Below are positions 9,153 through 17,865 of a stretch of 64,000 nt of DNA, one piece after another (the first letter of the stretch is position 1; every line of letters starts with the position of its first letter). The notes under the pieces were generated by a model, which worked only from the letters and a program-made list of their open reading frames with translations, had not been told where the DNA came from and made no database searches. The translations under genes and the position numbers were made by a program. The DNA lies in the NCBI GenBank assembly GCA_020025635.1, contig JAHHRU010000010.1, positions 1-64,000 of the forward strand. The letters are read 5' to 3'. The DNA is from Allofournierella sp. GTDB taxonomy: Bacteria > Bacillota > Clostridia > Oscillospirales > Ruminococcaceae.

Positions 9153-9524
9153 ATGGCACGTATTGCCGGCGTTGACCTGCCCCGCGAAAAGCGGGTTGAA
9201 GTAGGCCTGACTTACATCTATGGCATCGGACCCAGCACCGCGAAGAAGATCCTCGCGGAGACCAAGATCAATCCTGATACTCGCGTTAAGGACCTGACCG
9301 CTGACGACGAGGCTCTGATCCGTGAGTATCTGGACAAGAACAACATTCTGGTTGAAGGTGACCTTCGCCGCAACGTTGCTCTGGACATCAAGCGTATGGT
9401 TGAAGTTCAGTGCTATCGTGGCGTCCGTCATCGCAAGGGTCTGCCCGTTCACGGCCAGCGTACCAAGACCAATGCACGTACCCGCAAAGGTCCCAAGCGC
9501 ACCGTAGCGAACAAGAAGAAGTAA
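9153..9524 (+). CDS. rpsM: 30S ribosomal protein S13
   Basis: S13 of the 30S head forms bridges to the large subunit. The 123 residues begin [20 protein letters not shown] and end with the basic tail [13 protein letters not shown]. The ATG at 9153 follows TAGGAGGTTTTATACT; the in-frame ATG at 9123 has no ribosome binding site. It opens the alpha-operon gene order rpsM-rpsK-rpsD-rpoA-rplQ. Confidence 0.97.
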   Translation: MARIAGVDLPREKRVEVGLTYIYGIGPSTAKKILAETKINPDTRVKDLTADDEALIREYLDKNNILVEGDLRRNVALDIKRMVEVQCYRGVRHRKGLPVHGQRTKTNARTRKGPKRTVANKKK

Positions 9525-9537
9525 GGAGGAAGACGAA

Positions 9538-9945
9538 ATGGCAACAAAAGCTGCTGCTAAGAAGGGTGCAGTTCGCACCAAGCGTCGCGAGCGCAAGAAC
9601 ATCGAGCGCGGCGCCGCCCATATTCAGAGTACCTTTAACAATACCCTCGTTACCATCACGGATACGCAGGGCAACACCGTTTCCTGGGCAAGCTCCGGCG
9701 TCCTGGGCTTCCGTGGCGGCCGTAGAAGCACTCCTTTTGCGGCTCAGTCCGCTGCCGAGACCGCTGCCAAGGCTGCTATGGATCACGGTATGAAGACTGT
9801 GGAAGTTTACGTTAAGGGCCCGGGTGCAGGCCGTGAGGCTGCCATCCGTGCACTGCAGGCCACCGGTCTGGAAGTCACCCTGATCAAGGACGTGACTCCC
9901 ATCCCCCACAATGGCTGCCGTCCCCCGAAGCGTCGCCGCATCTGA
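9538..9945 (+). CDS. rpsK: 30S ribosomal protein S11
   Basis: S11 is part of the 30S platform near the mRNA exit. The 135 residues contain [20 protein letters not shown] and the invariant C-terminus [18 protein letters not shown]. It starts after TAAGGAGGAAGACGAA and is followed by rpsD after 20 bases. Confidence 0.98.
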   Translation: MATKAAAKKGAVRTKRRERKNIERGAAHIQSTFNNTLVTITDTQGNTVSWASSGVLGFRGGRRSTPFAAQSAAETAAKAAMDHGMKTVEVYVKGPGAGREAAIRALQATGLEVTLIKDVTPIPHNGCRPPKRRRI

Positions 9946-9965
9946 TTTAAAGGAGGTTATGTAAT

Positions 9966-10568
9966 ATGGCAAGAAATATGCAGCCCATCGCCAAGCGTTG
10001 CAAGGCGCTCAACCTTTCTCCCGCCGTTATGGGCTATGCCAACAAGAATACCAAGCGCAACCCCAAGGGCCAGATGCGGAGAAAGCAGTCTGAGTACGCC
10101 CTGCAGCTGACCGAGAAGCAGAAGGTCAAGTTTGTTTATGGCGTTATGGAGAAGCAGTTCCTGGGCTACTACGAGAAGGCAGCCCGCATGTCCGGTAAGA
10201 CCGGTGACAACCTGCTGACCCTCCTGGAGCGTCGTCTGGACAACGTAGTGTTCCGTCTGGGCTTCGCTAAGACCCGTCCCGAGGCTCGTCAGCTGACCAC
10301 CCACGGCCACTTCCTGGTCAACGGTCAGCGTGTCGATATCCCTTCTTACCTGGTAAAGCCCGGTGACGTGATCGAAGTTCGTGAAAAGAGCCGTTCCTCT
10401 GTGAAGTTCAGCGGTCTGCTGGGCGAGGACGCTCCTGTTGTGACTCTGCCCAAGTGGATGACCCGTGAAAACAACGCTCTGAAGGGCACTGTGATCGCGA
10501 TGCCTACCCGGGAAGATGTTGACTTCCCCGTGGAAGAGCACCTCATCGTCGAGCTGTACTCCAAGTAA
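9966..10568 (+). CDS. rpsD: 30S ribosomal protein S4
   Basis: S4 nucleates 30S assembly and is a translational repressor of alpha-operon genes in well-studied bacteria. The 200 residues include the S4 RNA-binding domain ([22 protein letters not shown] with [21 protein letters not shown]). Ribosome binding site AAAGGAGGTTATGTAAT. A 10-bp hairpin lies between it and rpoA. Confidence 0.98.
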   Translation: MARNMQPIAKRCKALNLSPAVMGYANKNTKRNPKGQMRRKQSEYALQLTEKQKVKFVYGVMEKQFLGYYEKAARMSGKTGDNLLTLLERRLDNVVFRLGFAKTRPEARQLTTHGHFLVNGQRVDIPSYLVKPGDVIEVREKSRSSVKFSGLLGEDAPVVTLPKWMTRENNALKGTVIAMPTREDVDFPVEEHLIVELYSK

Positions 10569-10599
10569 TCGAGTTTGGCGTAGGGAACGCGAACACACA

Positions 10600-10625
10600 G
10601 GCTGGCTGCTTTTGGGCAGCCAGCC
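10600..10625 (+). other. Stem-loop between rpsD and rpoA
   Basis: GGCTGGCTGC (10600-10609) pairs perfectly with GCAGCCAGCC (10616-10625) around a six-base loop. The following T-run is delayed until after the rpoA ribosome binding site (AGGAGGG at 10631), so it is not a standard terminator. It could be a processing site or a partial attenuator that sets the ratio of rpoA to ribosomal protein mRNA. Confidence 0.55.
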
Positions 10626-10643
10626 CACCTAGGAGGGTTTTTT

Positions 10644-11600
10644 ATGATGGAAATCGAACGCCCCAGAATTGATACCACCAGTCTGTCTCCGGATGGCCGC
10701 TATGGCAAGTTTGTAGTGGAGCCTCTGGAGCGGGGCTTTGGTACCACCCTGGGTAACAGCTTACGGCGTGTCCTGCTTTCATCACTTCCCGGCGTTGCCG
10801 TCACCAGCGTAAAGATTGACGGTGTGGTCCATGAGTTCAGCACCATCCCCGGCGTGAAGGAAGATGTGACTGAGATCGTTCTGAACCTGAAGGGTGTGGC
10901 TGCAAAGCTGTACTCGGATGATACGGTCACTGTACGCATTGAAGCTGCGGGAGAAGGCGAAGTCACTGCTGGCAGCATCAAAGCCAGCGATGAGATCGAA
11001 ATTCTGAACCCTGAATGGCACATCGCCACCTTGGGCGAAGACGCAAAGCTCGTTATGGAGCTTACCTTCGACAAGGGCCGCGGATATGTGCCCGCCGAGC
11101 GCAACAAGCAGCTGATGCAGGAGAAGAGCGACATCAATGTTCTTCCCATCGACAGCATCTACACCCCTGTTCTGAAGGTCAACTACGCAGTGGAGAACAC
11201 CCGCGTAGGCCAGATCACCGATTTTGACAAGCTCACCATCGAGGTCTGGACCGACGGCACCATCAATGCAAAGGAAGCCGTGAGCCTTGCTGCCCGCGTG
11301 CTGACCGAGCACCTGAACCTGTTTGTCAACCTCTCTGAGGAGGCAATGGGTGCCGAGATCATGGTTGAGAAGGACGATAAGGGCAAGGAAAAGGCTCTGG
11401 AAATGACCATTGAAGAGCTGGATCTGTCTGTCCGTTCCTTTAACTGCCTGAAGCGTGCAGGGATCAACACGGTCGAAGATCTGACCAATAAGACCGAGGA
11501 CGAAATGATGAAGGTTCGCAACCTCGGCCGTAAGAGCCTGGAAGAAGTCATGGCAAAGCTTGACTCTCTTGGCTTCAGCCTGAACAAAGACGACGAGTAA
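10644..11600 (+). CDS. rpoA: RNA polymerase alpha subunit
   Basis: The 318 residues comprise the alpha N-terminal domain (dimerisation, [20 protein letters not shown]), a linker, and the alpha C-terminal domain ([20 protein letters not shown]), which contacts UP elements and activators. Two ATG codons stand in tandem (10644 and 10647); the first has AGGAGGG at ideal spacing. Position between rpsD and rplQ is canonical. Confidence 0.98.
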   Translation: MMEIERPRIDTTSLSPDGRYGKFVVEPLERGFGTTLGNSLRRVLLSSLPGVAVTSVKIDGVVHEFSTIPGVKEDVTEIVLNLKGVAAKLYSDDTVTVRIEAAGEGEVTAGSIKASDEIEILNPEWHIATLGEDAKLVMELTFDKGRGYVPAERNKQLMQEKSDINVLPIDSIYTPVLKVNYAVENTRVGQITDFDKLTIEVWTDGTINAKEAVSLAARVLTEHLNLFVNLSEEAMGAEIMVEKDDKGKEKALEMTIEELDLSVRSFNCLKRAGINTVEDLTNKTEDEMMKVRNLGRKSLEEVMAKLDSLGFSLNKDDE

Positions 11601-11622
11601 TTACACAAAGGAGTGAAACAGG

Positions 11623-11964
11623 ATGCCCGGTACCAGAAAGCTTGGCCGTGCCAGCGACAGCCGCAATGCAATGCTGCGCGCCATGGTCACTTACCTGTTT
11701 GAGAACGGTAAAATCGAGACCACCGTTACCCGTGCCAAGGAAGTTCGTTCCATGGCAGAGAAGATGATTACCTTGGGTAAGCGCGAAGATCTGCACGCAA
11801 AGCGCCAGATTTTCTCTTACATCACCAAGGAGACCGTTGCCAAGAAGGTGATCGACGAGTACAGCCCCAAGTATGCAGACCGCACTGGCGGCTACACCCG
11901 CATCATCAAGATCGGCGCTCGCCGCGGCGACGCAGCTGAGATGGCAATCATCGAGCTGGTCTGA
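11623..11964 (+). CDS. rplQ: 50S ribosomal protein L17
   Basis: L17 lies near the exit tunnel. The 113 residues start [20 protein letters not shown] and end with [13 protein letters not shown]. It closes the alpha operon: a strong intrinsic terminator begins 15 bases after the stop. Start is set by AAAGGAGTGAAACAGG. Confidence 0.98.
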   Translation: MPGTRKLGRASDSRNAMLRAMVTYLFENGKIETTVTRAKEVRSMAEKMITLGKREDLHAKRQIFSYITKETVAKKVIDEYSPKYADRTGGYTRIIKIGARRGDAAEMAIIELV

Positions 11965-11978
11965 TAAAGACTTTTGGA

Positions 11979-12008
11979 CCCTGTCCGCTTTTGCGGGCAG
12001 GGTTTTTT
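11979..12008 (+). terminator. Intrinsic terminator of the spc/alpha operon
   Basis: CCCTGTCCGC (11979-11988), loop TTTT, GCGGGCAGGG (11993-12002), then six T. This is a textbook terminator and ends the ribosomal superoperon. Confidence 0.95.
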
Positions 12009-12163
12009 GCGTTTAAAAAATAGATTTCGTTCATTTTCCGAATTTGAAGGAGGAATTTTGTCAGAAGTCACCATAATTTGCAATGAGGGATAAAACATTG
12101 TTTGGGTAAGCCGCAGAAAATGGCGCAGAAAGCCGGTTTTGACTGTTCCTTTTGGGGAGAATG

Positions 12164-12172
12164 TGGTACTAT
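12164..12172 (+). promoter_or_regulatory. Extended -10 promoter of the PRPP synthetase gene
   Basis: TGG followed by TACTAT (12167-12172) is an extended -10 element; no good -35 is seen. Downstream, GTCTGCC (12187-12193) and GGCAGAC (12201-12207) form a small hairpin in the leader. Confidence 0.5.
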
Positions 12173-12242
12173 TAAAAAGAAGTGTTGTCTGCCTATACGG
12201 GGCAGACCGGAAATATAATATAGAACAGGAGAGTTTACTGTG

Positions 12243-13391
12243 ATGCAGCAGTCTGACGAACCCAAATACTTCAAAGAGGGCAGCAATGTGGCGGATCTGG
12301 GCCTGGTTGCTACCCCTGGTGCAGTGGAACTTACTGAGCTGATCAACGCCCATCTGGTGCGTTGGGCCAATCGTGAGGGCCTGAAGAAAGATACCTTCAT
12401 CATCCCCAGCGACTGCCCCCGCTTCTCTTCCGGCGACGGCAAGGGCATTATCAAAAATACCGTTCGCGGTGACGATCTGTACTTTGTGGTGGATGTGGGC
12501 AATTACAGCTGCAAGTACAAGATGTTCGGCGCTGAGAACAGCATGAGCCCGGATGACCATTATCAGGATCTGAAGCGTCTGATCCAGGCTGCCTCCGGCA
12601 AGGCACACCGGATCACCGTGATCATGCCCCTCCTGTACGGCAGCCGTCAGCATCGCCGGACCTATCGTGAGAGTCTGGACTGCGCTTATGCACTGCAGGA
12701 GCTGCAGAGCATGGGCGTGGCCAATGTGGTGACCTTTGACGCCCATGACCCCCGTGTGGCCAACGCAGTGCCCCTGATGGGTATGGACAACGTGATGCCC
12801 ACCTACCAGGTGCTGAAGACGATGTTCAAGAACATCCCCGACTTCAAGCCCAACAAGGAGAGCTTCATGGTCATCAGCCCGGACGAGGGCGCCATCAACC
12901 GCAATATGTACTATGCAAGCGTGCTGGGCGTGAACCTGGGCATGTTCTACAAGCGCCGCGATTACAGCCGCGTTGTGAACGGCCGCAACCCCATCGTTGC
13001 GCATGAGTACCTGGGCGAGAGCGTTGAGGGCAAGGATGTGTTCATCGCTGACGACATCATCTCCTCCGGCGAGAGCATGCTGGACATCGGCTATGAGCTG
13101 AAGAAGCGCGGCGCAAAGCGCATCTTCTGCAATGCCACCTACGGCATCTTCACCAACGGCCTGGACACTTTCGACAAGGCCTATGAGGAAGGCATCATCA
13201 GCGGCGTGTTCTGCACCAACCTGACCTACCGCAAGCCGGAGCTGCTGCAGCGTGAGTGGTTCCACGAGGTCGATGTTTCCAAGTATATCGCTTACTTTGT
13301 GGCAGCGATCAACCACGATATGAGCGTCAGCAACATCATCGATCCCCATGCAAAGATCGAAGCCCTGCTGAAAAAGTACGGCGTGAAATAA
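12243..13391 (+). CDS. prs: Ribose-phosphate pyrophosphokinase, long Clostridia type
   Basis: Makes PRPP from ribose 5-phosphate and ATP for nucleotide, histidine and tryptophan synthesis. The 382 residues are some 60-70 longer than classical PRPP synthetase (about 315). The N-terminal pyrophosphokinase half has RQHRRTYRESLDCAYALQEL and TFDAHDPRVANAV. The C-terminal phosphoribosyltransferase half has ISPDEGAINRN and a PRPP loop FIADDIISSGESM in place of the usual DDxxxTGGT. The ATG at 12243 is preceded by an in-frame GTG; the ribosome binding site is CAGGAGAG. A strong terminator follows, so it is monocistronic. Confidence 0.88.
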   Translation: MQQSDEPKYFKEGSNVADLGLVATPGAVELTELINAHLVRWANREGLKKDTFIIPSDCPRFSSGDGKGIIKNTVRGDDLYFVVDVGNYSCKYKMFGAENSMSPDDHYQDLKRLIQAASGKAHRITVIMPLLYGSRQHRRTYRESLDCAYALQELQSMGVANVVTFDAHDPRVANAVPLMGMDNVMPTYQVLKTMFKNIPDFKPNKESFMVISPDEGAINRNMYYASVLGVNLGMFYKRRDYSRVVNGRNPIVAHEYLGESVEGKDVFIADDIISSGESMLDIGYELKKRGAKRIFCNATYGIFTNGLDTFDKAYEEGIISGVFCTNLTYRKPELLQREWFHEVDVSKYIAYFVAAINHDMSVSNIIDPHAKIEALLKKYGVK

Positions 13392-13408
13392 TCGAGACTG
13401 AACGAATG

Positions 13409-13440
13409 AAAGGCCGGCCCTGTGAGGGGCCGGCCTTTTT
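13409..13440 (+). terminator. Terminator after prs
   Basis: AAAGGCCGGCCC (13409-13420) pairs with GGGCCGGCCTTT (13427-13438), followed by T residues. Confidence 0.93.
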
Positions 13441-13486
13441 ACAGTATATATGGCAAATCGCTTGAATGGCCTCTGCTGCAAGCAAA

Positions 13487-13517
13487 GCCCGGAAGTTTCA
13501 CACAAAAACTTCCGGGC
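13487..13517. terminator. Convergent hairpin after the CsoR-like gene
   Basis: GCCCGGAAGTTT (13487-13498) pairs perfectly with AAACTTCCGGGC (13506-13517). The short T-runs on either side make it a likely terminator for the minus-strand csoR-like gene and a possible backup for prs. Confidence 0.7.
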
Positions 13518-13548
13518 CATACTTTTATGCAGAGTAATAACAAAATTT

Positions 13549-13815
13549 TTATTTCAGCTTTGCGAACTGGTCAATGGCTTTTTTCAGCTGCTCCAGCGTT
13601 TCCTGGGTGTCACCGCCGCTTTGAACCACATGTTCCAGGTGTTCGGTGAGTACCAGCTTGGCAACCTGGGTTACCGCACTGCTCACGCTGGAAAGCTGGG
13701 TGAGCAGTTCCTCGCAGGAGCGGCCCTCATGGACCATCTCCCGAATGCCGTTCAGCTGGCCGTTGATGCGGGCGAGACGGCGGGTAACGTCAGGGGAATG
13801 GGTGCATTCAGACAT
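13549..13815 (-). CDS. CsoR/RcnR/FrmR-family transcriptional repressor
   Basis: All-helical DNA-binding repressor of the DUF156 family, 88 residues. Family blocks RLARINGQLNGIREMV and CEELLTQLSSVSSAV are present. Of the Cu(I) site Cys-His-Cys, Cys34 and His59 are present, but the position of the second Cys (four after the His) is Val63, with Glu and His at 61 and 62. The ligand pattern is therefore closer to FrmR (formaldehyde) than to copper CsoR. The start at 13815 follows AAAGGAGGATT (read on minus). It lies 17 bases after the peptide-binding lipoprotein gene, probably in one transcript; no metal transporter is nearby. Confidence 0.85.
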   Translation of the reverse strand: MSECTHSPDVTRRLARINGQLNGIREMVHEGRSCEELLTQLSSVSSAVTQVAKLVLTEHLEHVVQSGGDTQETLEQLKKAIDQFAKLK

Positions 13816-13832
13816 GAGTCGAATCCTCCTTT

Positions 13833-15419
13833 TTACTTGGAAGCCTGTGTCCAGGTAAGGTCCAGTACGGGGCCGAACGGGCGGAATATCAGGTCGGAAA
13901 CATCGGGCTGCACCAGCAGAGAACGGCTTTGATACCACAGCGGCACCACAACAGCTTCCTCAAGGATCGTACGTTCAGCAGCTGCCAGCTGTTCAGCCGA
14001 CCAGTTCCCGGCAGATTTCAGCTCATCCAGAAGCTGAAGGGTCCGTCCGCCGGTGGGGTTTGCGATGGACACCGACAGCAGCGCTTCGGGTGCACTGTCG
14101 CTTGTGGGTGTGAGGGGCAGCAGGGCGATTTGATAATCTCCGGAGCGGATGCGGCGGCCAAATTCATCGGCCGGCAATTCTTTGATGGAGAAAAATGCGG
14201 AGAAGGGGGCCAGCTGCTTTTGCCATTTCTGGTTGAGGGCCTCGGCCTGTGCCCGGCTGTTGGAGCCTTTGGGCAGGATGATGGAAATATCGGAAAAACG
14301 GGTGACACCGGCGGCTTCAAGGCCTGCACGGCACAATTCAACAGGATCCGAGAAGTGCGGCATCTGGCTGCCGGCCAGCTCCCGGTAAGAGGCATCGCCG
14401 GCGGTTACAGCCGGCGGCACAAGGCCCTGGGCCGGCATGCGGCCCTCACCGGAGCAATCCAGCTCCAAAGCGGCTGCTGCCAGCGCCTTTCGCAGCTGAG
14501 GCTGAGAAAGCAGCGGATGGCTGCAGTTGAACACCAGCGACCAGGTGTCGGCAGTATAGGGAATGGCGGTGTAAGGGGAATGTTCAAATTCATTGCTGAG
14601 AGCGGCGGAAGCGCTGCTGCCCGCCAGCAGGGCCGCACCGGTGAGCGGCGGAGTGGGCTTTGCGCCGCTGGCAGCCGGTTCGCCGGTGGCGTTCAGCACG
14701 ATGCGCAGGTTGGAAACCAGATTTCCACTGGAAGGCCGGCGCAGGAACAGACCGTTTTCGTTCCAGTTGGAAAGGCGGAATGGCCCGTTTGCCAGAACAT
14801 TGACCCATACTGAGCCCCGGGCGGGCAGCCCATAGGCACCCCGGGTCTTTTCAAAAAATTCCCGGTTGCAGGGCATGGCACCCGGCAGAGCCAGCTTTTT
14901 GAGAAATTGGGGATCGGCCCGTTCCAATGCGAACACCACAGTGGAAGGGTCCGGGGCTTTTACGCCCAGACTGTCCGCAGAAAGGGAACCTGCCAGCACA
15001 TCCGAACTGTTTTCAAGGGCGGAGAAGGCAACCGTGTAAGGGCTTTGGGTTTCCCGGTCGAAAATCCGCTGGAAGGCAAAGACGAAATCATCCGCAGTAA
15101 GCGTGTATTCCGCATCATGATGCTTGAGCTTTTCGTAGGAGAGCCCGGCTTTGAGCTGAAAGGTATAGGTCCTGCCGTCCGCTGAGATCTCCCAGCTTTC
15201 CGCACATTCCGGCTGCGGGGTGCCGGTTTCATCCAGACGCACAAGCCCGCTGTACAGGTTCGTTACGGCCACCAGCTCCGAGCCGTCAATGGCAAGCTGA
15301 GGGTCCAGATTGGCGGGCACCTTGTCCACCATCCAGGTAAAACTGATCTGGCTGCCGCAGCCGCTCAGAAAGCAGAGAGCAAAAAGACAGCAGAGAAGGG
15401 CTGCCCAGAATTTACGCAT
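13833..15419 (-). CDS. Oligopeptide ABC transporter substrate-binding lipoprotein
   Basis: Extracellular solute-binding protein of family 5 (OppA/DppA type), 528 residues. A signal peptide with lipobox LSGC at about residues 18-21 anchors it to the membrane. The mature part has the family start VDKVPANLDPQLAIDGSELVAV and SWEISADGRTYTFQLKAGL. No permease or ATPase gene is adjacent, so it must work with a transporter encoded elsewhere. The start is the ATG at 15419 behind GAGGTGACTCTT. The downstream csoR-like gene is likely co-transcribed. Confidence 0.92.
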   Translation of the reverse strand: MRKFWAALLCCLFALCFLSGCGSQISFTWMVDKVPANLDPQLAIDGSELVAVTNLYSGLVRLDETGTPQPECAESWEISADGRTYTFQLKAGLSYEKLKHHDAEYTLTADDFVFAFQRIFDRETQSPYTVAFSALENSSDVLAGSLSADSLGVKAPDPSTVVFALERADPQFLKKLALPGAMPCNREFFEKTRGAYGLPARGSVWVNVLANGPFRLSNWNENGLFLRRPSSGNLVSNLRIVLNATGEPAASGAKPTPPLTGAALLAGSSASAALSNEFEHSPYTAIPYTADTWSLVFNCSHPLLSQPQLRKALAAAALELDCSGEGRMPAQGLVPPAVTAGDASYRELAGSQMPHFSDPVELCRAGLEAAGVTRFSDISIILPKGSNSRAQAEALNQKWQKQLAPFSAFFSIKELPADEFGRRIRSGDYQIALLPLTPTSDSAPEALLSVSIANPTGGRTLQLLDELKSAGNWSAEQLAAAERTILEEAVVVPLWYQSRSLLVQPDVSDLIFRPFGPVLDLTWTQASK

Positions 15420-15446
15420 AAGAGTCACCTCGTTTATCAAAAACAA

Positions 15447-15473
15447 GGTGGGATAAGAAAATCATATCCCACC
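15447..15473 (-). promoter_or_regulatory. Dyad in the leader of the peptide-binding lipoprotein gene
   Basis: GGTGGGATA (15447-15455) and TATCCCACC (15465-15473) form a perfect 9-bp inverted repeat about 30 bases before the start codon and just after a likely -10 (TATGAT on minus). It may be an operator or a leader hairpin. Confidence 0.5.
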
Positions 15474-15558
15474 CCTTTATATCATAGCAAAAAAATACGG
15501 AAAACACAAACGAAAGCCCGGTTTTCGGGGCTTTTTGGCTGCAAAACCGGTTTGTTTG

Positions 15559-15587
15559 TTGCGCCGGGCCAAAAAACTGACTATAAT
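15559..15587 (+). promoter_or_regulatory. Promoter of murD
   Basis: TTGCGC (15559-15564), a 17-base spacer and a perfect TATAAT (15582-15587). Confidence 0.7.
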
Positions 15588-15653
15588 AAGAAAGCACCGG
15601 GCTTTTTTGGCCCGGAAAAACAGATCATGAAGCAAGGAAGGGCCGGGTTGAAT

Positions 15654-17045
15654 ATGCAGAAAGATCGGCAGCGGTTGGCTGACTTCATCAAAGGAAAAAA
15701 GATCGCCTTTATCGGCGCAGGTGTGAGCCATAAAACGCTCATTCGTCAGTTTTGTGAAATGGGGGCTTTGGTCACCCTTTGCGATAAAAAAAAGCTGGAG
15801 GATTTCGGCGATTATGCCGAAGTCCTGAAAGAAGAGAAGGTCGCCCTCTCACTGGGCGAAAACTATCTGGAGGGGCTTCAAAATCAGGATGTGATCATGC
15901 GCACCCCCGGTTTTGAATTTTATGCGCCTGCACTGCAGCAGGCCATTCAGGCAGGCAGCCTTGTGACCAGCGAAATGGAGCTGTTCTTTGAGTACTGCCC
16001 CTGCGAGATCTGCGCCATCACCGGCTCAGACGGCAAGACCACCACATCCAGCCTGATCGCCGCCATGTATGAGGCCGCAGGCCGCACCGTGCACCTGGGC
16101 GGAAACATCGGTCGGGCGCTGCTGCCCATCCTGGATGAGATCCGCCCGGAGGATCAGGCGGTGGTGGAGCTGTCCAGCTTTCAGCTGATCAGCATGCGCC
16201 GCAGCCCCAAGGTGGCCGTGGTCACCAATGTGACCCCCAATCATCTGGATCACCATAAGGATATGCAGGAGTATGTGGATGCAAAACGCAATATCCTTTT
16301 GTATCAGGATTCCACCTGCAAAGCTGTTCTGGGCTATGAAAACGACATCACCCGCAGCATGCAGGCAGACTGCAAGGGCAGCCAGTGCTGGTTCACCCGG
16401 CTGCACACCACCGACAACGGTGCCTTCCTTCGGGAGGATGGGATGCTCTGCATGGCAGAGAACGGCGTGGTGACCCCGGTGCTGGACAAACAGGATGTGA
16501 AGCTGCCGGGCCTGCACAACATCGAAAACCTGCTGGCGGCCACGGCGGCTGTTTGGGGCCGTGTGCCGGTGGAGGCCATCCGTCAGGTGGGCAGCAGCTT
16601 CACCGGCGTGGAGCACCGCATCGAGCCGGTGCGCACCCTGGACGGCGTGCGCTGGTATAACGACTCCATTGCATCCAGCCCCACCCGCACCATTGCGGGC
16701 CTGCGCAGCTTTGAGCAGAAGCTCATCCTGATCGCCGGCGGCTACGATAAGAACATCCCCTATGAGCCGCTTGCTCCCGAGCTGGTGGAGCATGTGAAGG
16801 TTTTGGTGCTGATGGGTGCAACCGGGCCCAAGATCGAGGCGGCCCTGCGTGCCTGCCCGGGTTTTGAAGGGTGCGGCATGACCATTTTGCACGCAGAGGA
16901 TATGCAGGATGCGGTGAACAAAGCCCGCGGGGCAGCGGTGTCCGGCGATATTGTGACCCTGTCGCCCGCATCGGCCAGCTTTGACCTTTACCCCAACTTT
17001 GAGGTTCGGGGCCGCCACTATAAGCAGCTGGTGAACGCTCTGTGA
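15654..17045 (+). CDS. murD: UDP-N-acetylmuramoylalanine--D-glutamate ligase
   Basis: Adds D-glutamate to UDP-MurNAc-L-Ala in peptidoglycan precursor synthesis; cytosolic and ATP-dependent. The 463 residues have an N-terminal nucleotide-binding domain (KIAFIGAGVSH), the Mur ligase ATP loop GSDGKTTTSS, LSSFQLISM, NHLDHH and the C-terminal domain GVRWYNDSIASSPT. The start at 15654 follows AAGGAAGG; an in-frame ATG at 15627 has a weaker site. It is separate from any dcw cluster here and overlaps a GNAT gene. Confidence 0.94.
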   Translation: MQKDRQRLADFIKGKKIAFIGAGVSHKTLIRQFCEMGALVTLCDKKKLEDFGDYAEVLKEEKVALSLGENYLEGLQNQDVIMRTPGFEFYAPALQQAIQAGSLVTSEMELFFEYCPCEICAITGSDGKTTTSSLIAAMYEAAGRTVHLGGNIGRALLPILDEIRPEDQAVVELSSFQLISMRRSPKVAVVTNVTPNHLDHHKDMQEYVDAKRNILLYQDSTCKAVLGYENDITRSMQADCKGSQCWFTRLHTTDNGAFLREDGMLCMAENGVVTPVLDKQDVKLPGLHNIENLLAATAAVWGRVPVEAIRQVGSSFTGVEHRIEPVRTLDGVRWYNDSIASSPTRTIAGLRSFEQKLILIAGGYDKNIPYEPLAPELVEHVKVLVLMGATGPKIEAALRACPGFEGCGMTILHAEDMQDAVNKARGAAVSGDIVTLSPASASFDLYPNFEVRGRHYKQLVNAL

Positions 17046-17827
17046 TCCAGCGGGTGGAGGGCCCCAAAGCCGTACACCGATACAAAAGCGCCCTGAACGG
17101 CGGCATGGGCCTGGTGGAATGCATGCTGGGCAGCCGCTTAACAGCCTTTGAAACGGTGCCCGGCAGCGGCTGGAGCTTTTACACCGGCGGATCCAAGGAG
17201 CCGCCCTTTGCGCTTGCGGTGCGGGGGAGCTCTGCGTGGATGGCCGGCAGCGCCTGCCCCGAGCAGCTGGCCCTGCTTTTGAAGGTGATGGGGGTGAGCC
17301 GGCTCACCGCAAATGCCGGGGCTGTTTTGCCGCAGGGCTGGCAGCAGCAGGAACAGCTTTCTGTTTTTCAGCAAAAACCGGGCAAAAGTGCCCGGGCAGA
17401 AGAGCTGCCAAAGGGCTTTTGGCTGAACCGTGAGCCAAGCCTTTGGCAGACAGCCCGGCTTGTGGCTTTGCAGCCCGGGTTTGACCCGCAGGCAAGAGAC
17501 AATTTCTATGCGGACAGCTGCGCTTTGTGCAACCGGGGGCTTGCCCGTGTCTGGGCGGCCGAAGCCGAAGAGGGGCTTGCTGCAACGGCAGGGGCGTATG
17601 GGCTTTATGAAGAGCTTGCGCTGCTTTCAGCTGTATATACCCACCCAGAGTACCGCAGGCGGCACCTGGGCCGAAGCCTTGTGGCGCAGCTTGGCCAAAG
17701 CCTTTGCGGTGACGGATACACTGTGACACTGGAATGCGCCCCCGGCAGGGAAGCGTTTTATCAGGCCATGGGCTTTGAGCCTGCCGGCTTTGTCCAGAAG
17801 GCAGCGGCCCCAGACGAATGTTTTTAA
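17042..17827 (+). CDS. GNAT-family N-acetyltransferase
   Basis: 261-residue protein. The C-terminal third (about residues 155-255) is a GNAT domain with the acetyl-CoA loop YRRRHLGRSLVAQL and the end EAFYQAMGFEPAGF. The N-terminal part has no recognised motif. It starts with GTG inside the murD stop (GTGA), so it is translated with murD. The substrate is unknown; coupling to murD suggests a cell-wall or general metabolic role but does not prove it. Confidence 0.8.
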   Translation: MIQRVEGPKAVHRYKSALNGGMGLVECMLGSRLTAFETVPGSGWSFYTGGSKEPPFALAVRGSSAWMAGSACPEQLALLLKVMGVSRLTANAGAVLPQGWQQQEQLSVFQQKPGKSARAEELPKGFWLNREPSLWQTARLVALQPGFDPQARDNFYADSCALCNRGLARVWAAEAEEGLAATAGAYGLYEELALLSAVYTHPEYRRRHLGRSLVAQLGQSLCGDGYTVTLECAPGREAFYQAMGFEPAGFVQKAAAPDECF

Positions 17828-17865
17828 AAATTCAAAATACGATCAAAAGAAAAGGATGCAACAGA

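Noticed and set aside
12050..12093. AAGGAGGA followed by a short TTG frame in the prs upstream region
   Set aside because: Only about 11 codons, with no conserved leader features; probably chance.
11892..13520. Long minus-strand frame (542 codons) opposite prs
   Set aside because: It runs through the rplQ terminator and the prs gene; composition is that of a shadow frame.
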